Positions 5,759-8,074 of a stretch of 8,074 nt of DNA are shown here, one piece after another (position 1 is the first letter of the stretch; every line of letters begins with the position of its first letter). Below the pieces are notes generated by a model. It was given only the letters and a program-made list of their open reading frames with translations. It had not been told where the DNA came from and did no database searches. The translations under genes were made by a program, and so were the position numbers. Origin of the DNA: RGIG4608 sp045125655 (lineage in GTDB: Bacteria > Bacillota > Clostridia > Oscillospirales > CAG-272); the NCBI GenBank assembly GCA_045125655.1, contig JBGVNP010000139.1, positions 1 through 8,074 on the forward strand, written 5' to 3'.

Positions 5759-6787
5759 ATGAAAAGAGTTGTTACATTCGGTGAGCTTATGCTCAGACTT
5801 CAGCCTTACAATTACGAGAGATTCGTTCAGTGTGACCACGTTGAATTCACCTTCGGCGGCGGTGAGGCTAACGTTTCTGTTTCTCTTGCTAACTACGGTA
5901 TAGACGCGGCGTTCGTTACAAAGCTCCCTGCACACGCAATCGGTCAGGCAGCTGTGAACAGTCTCAGAAGATATGGTGTTGATACATCCATGATCGTTCG
6001 CGGCGGCGATAGAGTAGGTATCTACTTTAATGAGAAGGGCGCTTCTCAGAGAGGTTCAGTATGTATCTATGACCGCGCTAACTCCGCTATCGCAAAGGCT
6101 TCTACCGCTGACTTTGATTGGAACGCTATCTTCGAGGGCGTTGATTGGTTCCACTTCACAGGTATCACTCCAGCGCTTGGCGAAAACGTTGTTGAAATCT
6201 GCAAGGAAGCTTGCAAGGCAGCTAAGGCACGCGGTATCAAAATTTCCTGTGACCTTAACTACCGCGGTAAGCTTTGGACCAGAGATCAGGCAAGAGCTGC
6301 TATGACAGAGCTTTGCCAGTACGTTGACGTTTGCATCTCTAACGAGGAGGACGCAAAGGATGTATTTGGAATTGAAGCTGAAGCTACCGACATCTACGGC
6401 GGTAAGCTTAATCACGAGGGCTATAAGTCCGTTGCGAAGCAGCTTGCTGATAAGTTTAATTTCGAGTATGTTGCTATTACTCTCCGTGAGAGCCATTCCG
6501 CATTCGACAACGGTTGGTCTGCAATGCTCTACAACGTAGCAAACGACGAGTACTGCTTCTCCAAGAAGTACAACCTTCACATCATTGACCGTGTTGGTGG
6601 CGGTGACTCCTTTGGCGGCGGTCTCATCTACTCTCTCCTTTCCGGCAAGAACACTCAGGCTGCTGTTGAATTTGCAGTTGCAGCTTCTGCTCTTAAGCAC
6701 TCCATCGAGGGTGACTACAATATGGTTACTCTTGCTGAAGTTGAGAAGCTCGCAGGTGGCGACGGCTCAGGTCGTATCCAGAGATAA
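5759..6787 (+). CDS. kdgK: 2-keto-3-deoxygluconate kinase (PfkB family)
   Basis: This 342-residue cytoplasmic ribokinase/PfkB-family sugar kinase is predicted to phosphorylate KDG to KDPG, feeding the aldolase encoded just upstream. The N-terminal signature is FGGGEANVSVSLANYG (residues 32-47), with the sugar-binding DRVGIYFNEKGASQR (84-98) and CDLNYRGKLW (164-173), both typical of KDG kinases. The C-terminal PfkB signature appears as DRVGGGDSFGGGLIY (277-291), with D283 as catalytic base. The second signature usually reads GAGD; the GGGD form is, in my recollection, frequent in Clostridial KDG kinases. The gene begins 37 bases after the aldolase stop, with AAAGGA at 5743-5748 ten bases before the ATG, and has no promoter of its own. 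A strong terminator follows at 6804-6834. The two genes form the last steps of hexuronate or pectin breakdown; upstream steps are outside the window. Confidence 0.9.
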   Translation: MKRVVTFGELMLRLQPYNYERFVQCDHVEFTFGGGEANVSVSLANYGIDAAFVTKLPAHAIGQAAVNSLRRYGVDTSMIVRGGDRVGIYFNEKGASQRGSVCIYDRANSAIAKASTADFDWNAIFEGVDWFHFTGITPALGENVVEICKEACKAAKARGIKISCDLNYRGKLWTRDQARAAMTELCQYVDVCISNEEDAKDVFGIEAEATDIYGGKLNHEGYKSVAKQLADKFNFEYVAITLRESHSAFDNGWSAMLYNVANDEYCFSKKYNLHIIDRVGGGDSFGGGLIYSLLSGKNTQAAVEFAVAASALKHSIEGDYNMVTLAEVEKLAGGDGSGRIQR

Positions 6788-6803
6788 TTAAATATTGAAA
6801 TAA

Positions 6804-6834
6804 AAAAAGAACGCAGAAAATCTGCGTTCTTTTT
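6804..6834. terminator. Bidirectional terminator between kdgK and the minus-strand genes
   Basis: AAAAAGAACGCAGA (6804-6817) pairs without mismatch with TCTGCGTTCTTTTT (6821-6834) around an AAA loop. It has a T run after the stem on the plus strand and an A run before it that becomes the T run on the minus strand. It therefore serves both kdgK and the convergent pyrophosphatase-like gene, whose stop codon is nine bases away. Confidence 0.9.
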
Positions 6835-6842
6835 GTTCTATT

Positions 6843-7166
6843 TCACATAATAATCTCGCTTTTGAAGAATTTCTCTTGAAAAGCAATTTTGTCCATTATT
6901 TCACCCTTCGTAAATGACACACCCTCGGGAACCACTACCCATTTGTCCTCAATGTCATCAATTCGATGAATAATAGCAATTACTTTTCCAATAAATTCCG
7001 AAATGGGTTCATCCACCCCCAATATATAGGCATCTTGCTCTTCACCGTCCGGTGCGATAACTCCCGAAATATATCCATAGTTGACAGTATAAATTATATC
7101 TTCATACTTTGGATGATGAGAACCAAGCGGTCTATCAACAATAACTTTTACAATGTTTCCAATCAT
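6843..7166 (-). CDS. Short inorganic pyrophosphatase-like protein
   Basis: This 107-residue protein resembles the central part of family I inorganic pyrophosphatases, but it is much shorter than the usual 165-180 residues. Recognisable parts are HPKYEDIIYTVNYGYISG (residues 18-35, matching the YPxNYGYI strand), PDGEEQDAYILG (39-50, in place of the metal-binding D-G-D-P-x-D-V signature, keeping D40 and D45 but with E42 for the middle Asp) and IHRIDDIEDKWVVVPEG (66-82, where the other metal-binding aspartates normally lie). The C-terminal catalytic part of standard enzymes is missing. I recall similar short proteins annotated as inorganic pyrophosphatase in Clostridia, so this is probably a natural short family, not a broken gene; whether it hydrolyses pyrophosphate is open. 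It starts four bases after the four-helix gene stop, without a clear Shine-Dalgarno, suggesting co-transcription and coupled translation. Confidence 0.7.
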   Translation of the reverse strand: MIGNIVKVIVDRPLGSHHPKYEDIIYTVNYGYISGVIAPDGEEQDAYILGVDEPISEFIGKVIAIIHRIDDIEDKWVVVPEGVSFTKGEIMDKIAFQEKFFKSEIIM

Positions 7167-7170
7167 ATTC

Positions 7171-7521
7171 TTAATTATCTATATTAGCTCTTGTGGTATT
7201 AATTGAAGAAATTAACATTCTTCTGATAGAACCGCAATCGTGTAATAAGTCTGTTATAATATCATCAGTAAAAATTTTGGACTTCTGCATAAGCTCAAGC
7301 CAATACTCGGTTTCATAGCACTCTTTTAAGGCAATCTGTAATTTAGAAATAAAATCAGCTTTACTATGAGCATATTTTGCCTCTCTTATATTTGCACCAA
7401 TAGAGGTAGCGCTACGCTCTAACTGATTTACAAGGGAATAATGTCCTTTTATACCATCGGCTATCCTCAATATTTTGACCGCAAAATCCATAGATAAATC
7501 TGCAAGCTTGTTTTCTGCCAT
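7171..7521 (-). CDS. Four-helix bundle protein of the S23/23S rRNA intervening-sequence protein family
   Basis: This 116-residue all-helical protein matches the four-helix bundle family first seen inside 23S rRNA intervening sequences and also occurring free-standing. Members form rings and are thought to bind nucleic acid. Hallmarks are VNQLERSATSIGANIREAKYA (residues 31-51) and FISKLQIALKECYETEYWLELM (57-78), followed by a fourth amphipathic helix (about 84-108). The start at 7521 is supported by AGAGGTG (minus strand, 7528-7534) six bases upstream. A longer GTG-initiated form from 7551 would overlap the promoter and is unlikely. It has its own promoter and lies directly beside an array of small hairpins, suggesting that protein and hairpins belong together. 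The related Avd proteins work in diversity-generating retroelements, but no reverse transcriptase is present here. The cellular role is unknown. Confidence 0.85.
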   Translation of the reverse strand: MAENKLADLSMDFAVKILRIADGIKGHYSLVNQLERSATSIGANIREAKYAHSKADFISKLQIALKECYETEYWLELMQKSKIFTDDIITDLLHDCGSIRRMLISSINTTRANIDN

Positions 7522-7541
7522 AACAATCACCTCTTGCCATA

Positions 7542-7570
7542 AGTATAGCACAGATTTAAAAGAAAAGCAA
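7542..7570 (-). promoter_or_regulatory. Promoter of the four-helix bundle gene
   Basis: On the minus strand, TTGCTT (7565-7570) is followed by a 17-base spacer and an extended -10, TGcTATACT (core 7542-7547). Transcription would start near 7535, at the AGAGGTG ribosome binding site, giving a very short leader of about 14 bases. The -35 box abuts the hairpin array, so the array lies just outside this transcript. Confidence 0.6.
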
Positions 7571-7571
7571 G

Positions 7572-7722
7572 AATGAAATCCGAGTGAACTCGGATGAAAT
7601 CTTCAGCCTTCGGCTTAAGATGAAATCAAATCCGCCTCTCTTTAACCTTGCGGAGCAAGATTTCATCGCGTAGCGATTTCATCCACGTTAGTGGATTTAT
7701 TCCGACGCAGTCGGATTTAATT
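7572..7722. repeat. Quasi-palindromic array of small hairpins joined by GATGAAATC/GATTTCATC linkers
   Basis: Linkers ATGAAATC (7573-7580) and GATGAAATC (7593-7601, 7619-7627) alternate with hairpins, then appear inverted as GATTTCATC (7659-7667, 7675-7683) and decayed forms near 7694-7702 and 7714-7722. The hairpins between them are CCGAG-TGAA-CTCGG (7580-7593), CTTCAGCC-TTC-GGCTTAAG (7601-7619, one mismatch), TCCGC/GCGGA or the alternative TTGC-GGA-GCAA (7631-7658), TCGC-GTA-GCGA (7666-7676), CCAC-GTTA-GTGG (7683-7694) and CCGAC-GCA-GTCGG (7702-7714). Direct linkers on the left can pair with inverted ones on the right, giving a multibranched cruciform or RNA. Stem sequences vary while linkers are kept. 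It lies between a tRNA terminator and the four-helix gene promoter. Confidence 0.75.
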
Positions 7723-7723
7723 G

Positions 7724-7761
7724 AAAAAGACTCAGGATTGAATTCAACCCTGAGTCTTTTT
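7724..7761 (-). terminator. Intrinsic terminator of the tRNA-Arg gene
   Basis: GACTCAGG (7729-7736) pairs with CCTGAGTC (7749-7756), flanked by A5 (7724-7728) and T5 (7757-7761), so the full stem is 13 bp; the inner loop contains the palindrome TTGAATTCAA. It begins two bases after the CCA end of the tRNA on the minus strand. The flanking A and T tracts would also allow termination in the other direction. Confidence 0.85.
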
Positions 7762-7762
7762 C

Positions 7763-7840
7763 TGGCCCACCCTGGGGGAGTTGAACCCTCGACCAACGGA
7801 ATCGGAATCCGGTACTCTATCCAAACTGAGCTAAGGGCGG
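7763..7840 (-). tRNA. tRNA-Arg (anticodon CCG), CCA end encoded
   Basis: On the minus strand a full cloverleaf of 78 bases can be folded. The acceptor stem is CCGCCCT/AGGGTGG (one G.U), then T8 A9, a GCTC/GAGT D stem with a ten-base loop containing GGA, an anticodon loop TTCCGAT with anticodon CCG at 7803-7805, a five-base variable loop, a TTCAACT T loop, discriminator G and CCA. A20 and C35, the arginine identity bases, are present. Two stem positions do not pair: C27.U43 in the anticodon stem and A50.C64 in the T stem. A dedicated terminator follows at once, but I see no good promoter upstream. It reads the rare codon CGG. It is probably functional, though it may be a decaying copy. Confidence 0.8.
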
Positions 7841-7863
7841 ATGCTATGGCTTGATTGAAATTT

Positions 7864-7879
7864 AAATTTTGATTTATCG
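7864..7879 (-). repeat. Dispersed 16-bp motif, copy 3
   Basis: Read on the minus strand this is CGATAAATCAAAATTT, identical to 2136-2151. It lies 23 bp upstream of the 5' end of the minus-strand tRNA and points toward it, the same relation as the two plus-strand copies have to their downstream genes. Confidence 0.5.
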
Positions 7880-7906
7880 GTCACTTTTTTTGAGAAAAAA
7901 GTAACC
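7879..7906. repeat. Near-perfect 12-bp hairpin GGTCACTTTTTT/AAAAAAGTAACC
   Basis: GGTCACTTTTTT (7879-7890) pairs with AAAAAAGTAACC (7895-7906) around a TGAG loop with one C.A mismatch. It adjoins the 16-bp motif copy 3. It resembles intergenic inverted repeats seen in Clostridial genomes; it could also act as a weak terminator, but no gene ends nearby. Confidence 0.45.
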
Positions 7907-7960
7907 AAAAAAGCTTTAATCAGCTTCGCGGCAATACCAATAAAATCTGTACTAACTTTT

Positions 7961-7986
7961 GTAGGGACCGGCGTCCCCGACGGTCC
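7961..7986. repeat. Short palindromic intergenic repeat (GTAGGGACCG type)
   Basis: GGACCG (7965-7970) pairs with CGGTCC (7981-7986) around a ten-base loop, preceded by TTTTGTAG. The GTAGGG... palindrome resembles a common short dispersed repeat of Clostridia, recognised from memory and not by search. The rest of 7841-8074 holds no gene or promoter that I can support. Confidence 0.4.
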
Positions 7987-8074
7987 AATTCAAAAGCAAG
8001 GTAACTTTTGTTCAAAAATGTTGGATTTTGTTTGTGCGTAGCCGTGAAATTTGATGTTATTTCATCGTTATGGA

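Noticed and set aside
7522..7551. GTG start ten residues upstream for the four-helix protein
   Set aside because: It overlaps the predicted -10 box, and the ATG at 7521 has its own AGAGGTG site six bases away.
7171..7722. Diversity-generating retroelement, with the four-helix protein as Avd and the array as template repeat
   Set aside because: No reverse transcriptase, no template/variable repeat pair with adenine-specific differences and no target gene are present; the protein fits the general S23/IVP family equally well.
7572..7722. CRISPR array
   Set aside because: The repeated linkers are only about 9 bases, switch orientation halfway and are separated by self-complementary stems of unequal length; there are no cas genes.
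7648..7854. 68-residue plus-strand reading frame
   Set aside because: It runs through the hairpin array, the terminator and the antisense of the tRNA, with no ribosome binding site; it is an artefact of repeats.

Overview
The window looks like a chromosomal segment of an anaerobic, low-to-moderate GC Firmicute of class Clostridia, probably an uncultured gut lineage. This rests on AGGAG-type ribosome binding sites, near-consensus sigma-A promoters, a Mini-RNase III, a YcxB-like protein, a 2-keto-3-deoxygluconate (KDG) branch, and hairpin-rich intergenic repeats of a kind I associate with Clostridia. No phage, transposase, CRISPR or reverse transcriptase gene is visible.

Layout. Positions 1-262 are non-coding, hairpin-rich and end in a strong terminator; this may be the 3' part of an unidentified structured RNA. 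A clean promoter at 342-370 then starts a tight plus-strand operon: Mini-RNase III (mrnC), a cyclophilin-type prolyl isomerase and a flavin reductase-family protein. A 284-bp repeat-bearing gap follows. Next come a YcxB-like membrane protein, a uridine phosphorylase and a YrbG-type Ca2+/Na+ antiporter preceded by a perfect 11-bp hairpin. A consensus promoter at 4649-4677 drives KDPG aldolase (here fused to a C-terminal VOC/glyoxalase-like domain) and KDG kinase. Together these two convert KDG to KDPG and then to pyruvate plus glyceraldehyde-3-phosphate, the end of hexuronate/pectin catabolism. A bidirectional terminator separates them from minus-strand genes.

The minus-strand genes, read from right to left, are a tRNA-Arg(CCG) with its own terminator, a quasi-palindromic array of small hairpins joined by GATGAAATC/GATTTCATC linkers, an S23/IVP-family four-helix bundle protein with its own promoter, and a short inorganic-pyrophosphatase-like protein. 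The last 200 bases hold only repeats.

Most interesting are the hairpin array placed directly against the four-helix bundle gene, the aldolase-VOC fusion, and a 16-bp motif (CGAYAAATCAAAATTT) found three times, each time upstream of a gene and in that gene's orientation. The core metabolic genes look ordinary and intact. All functional names come from motif recognition by eye; no database search was run.
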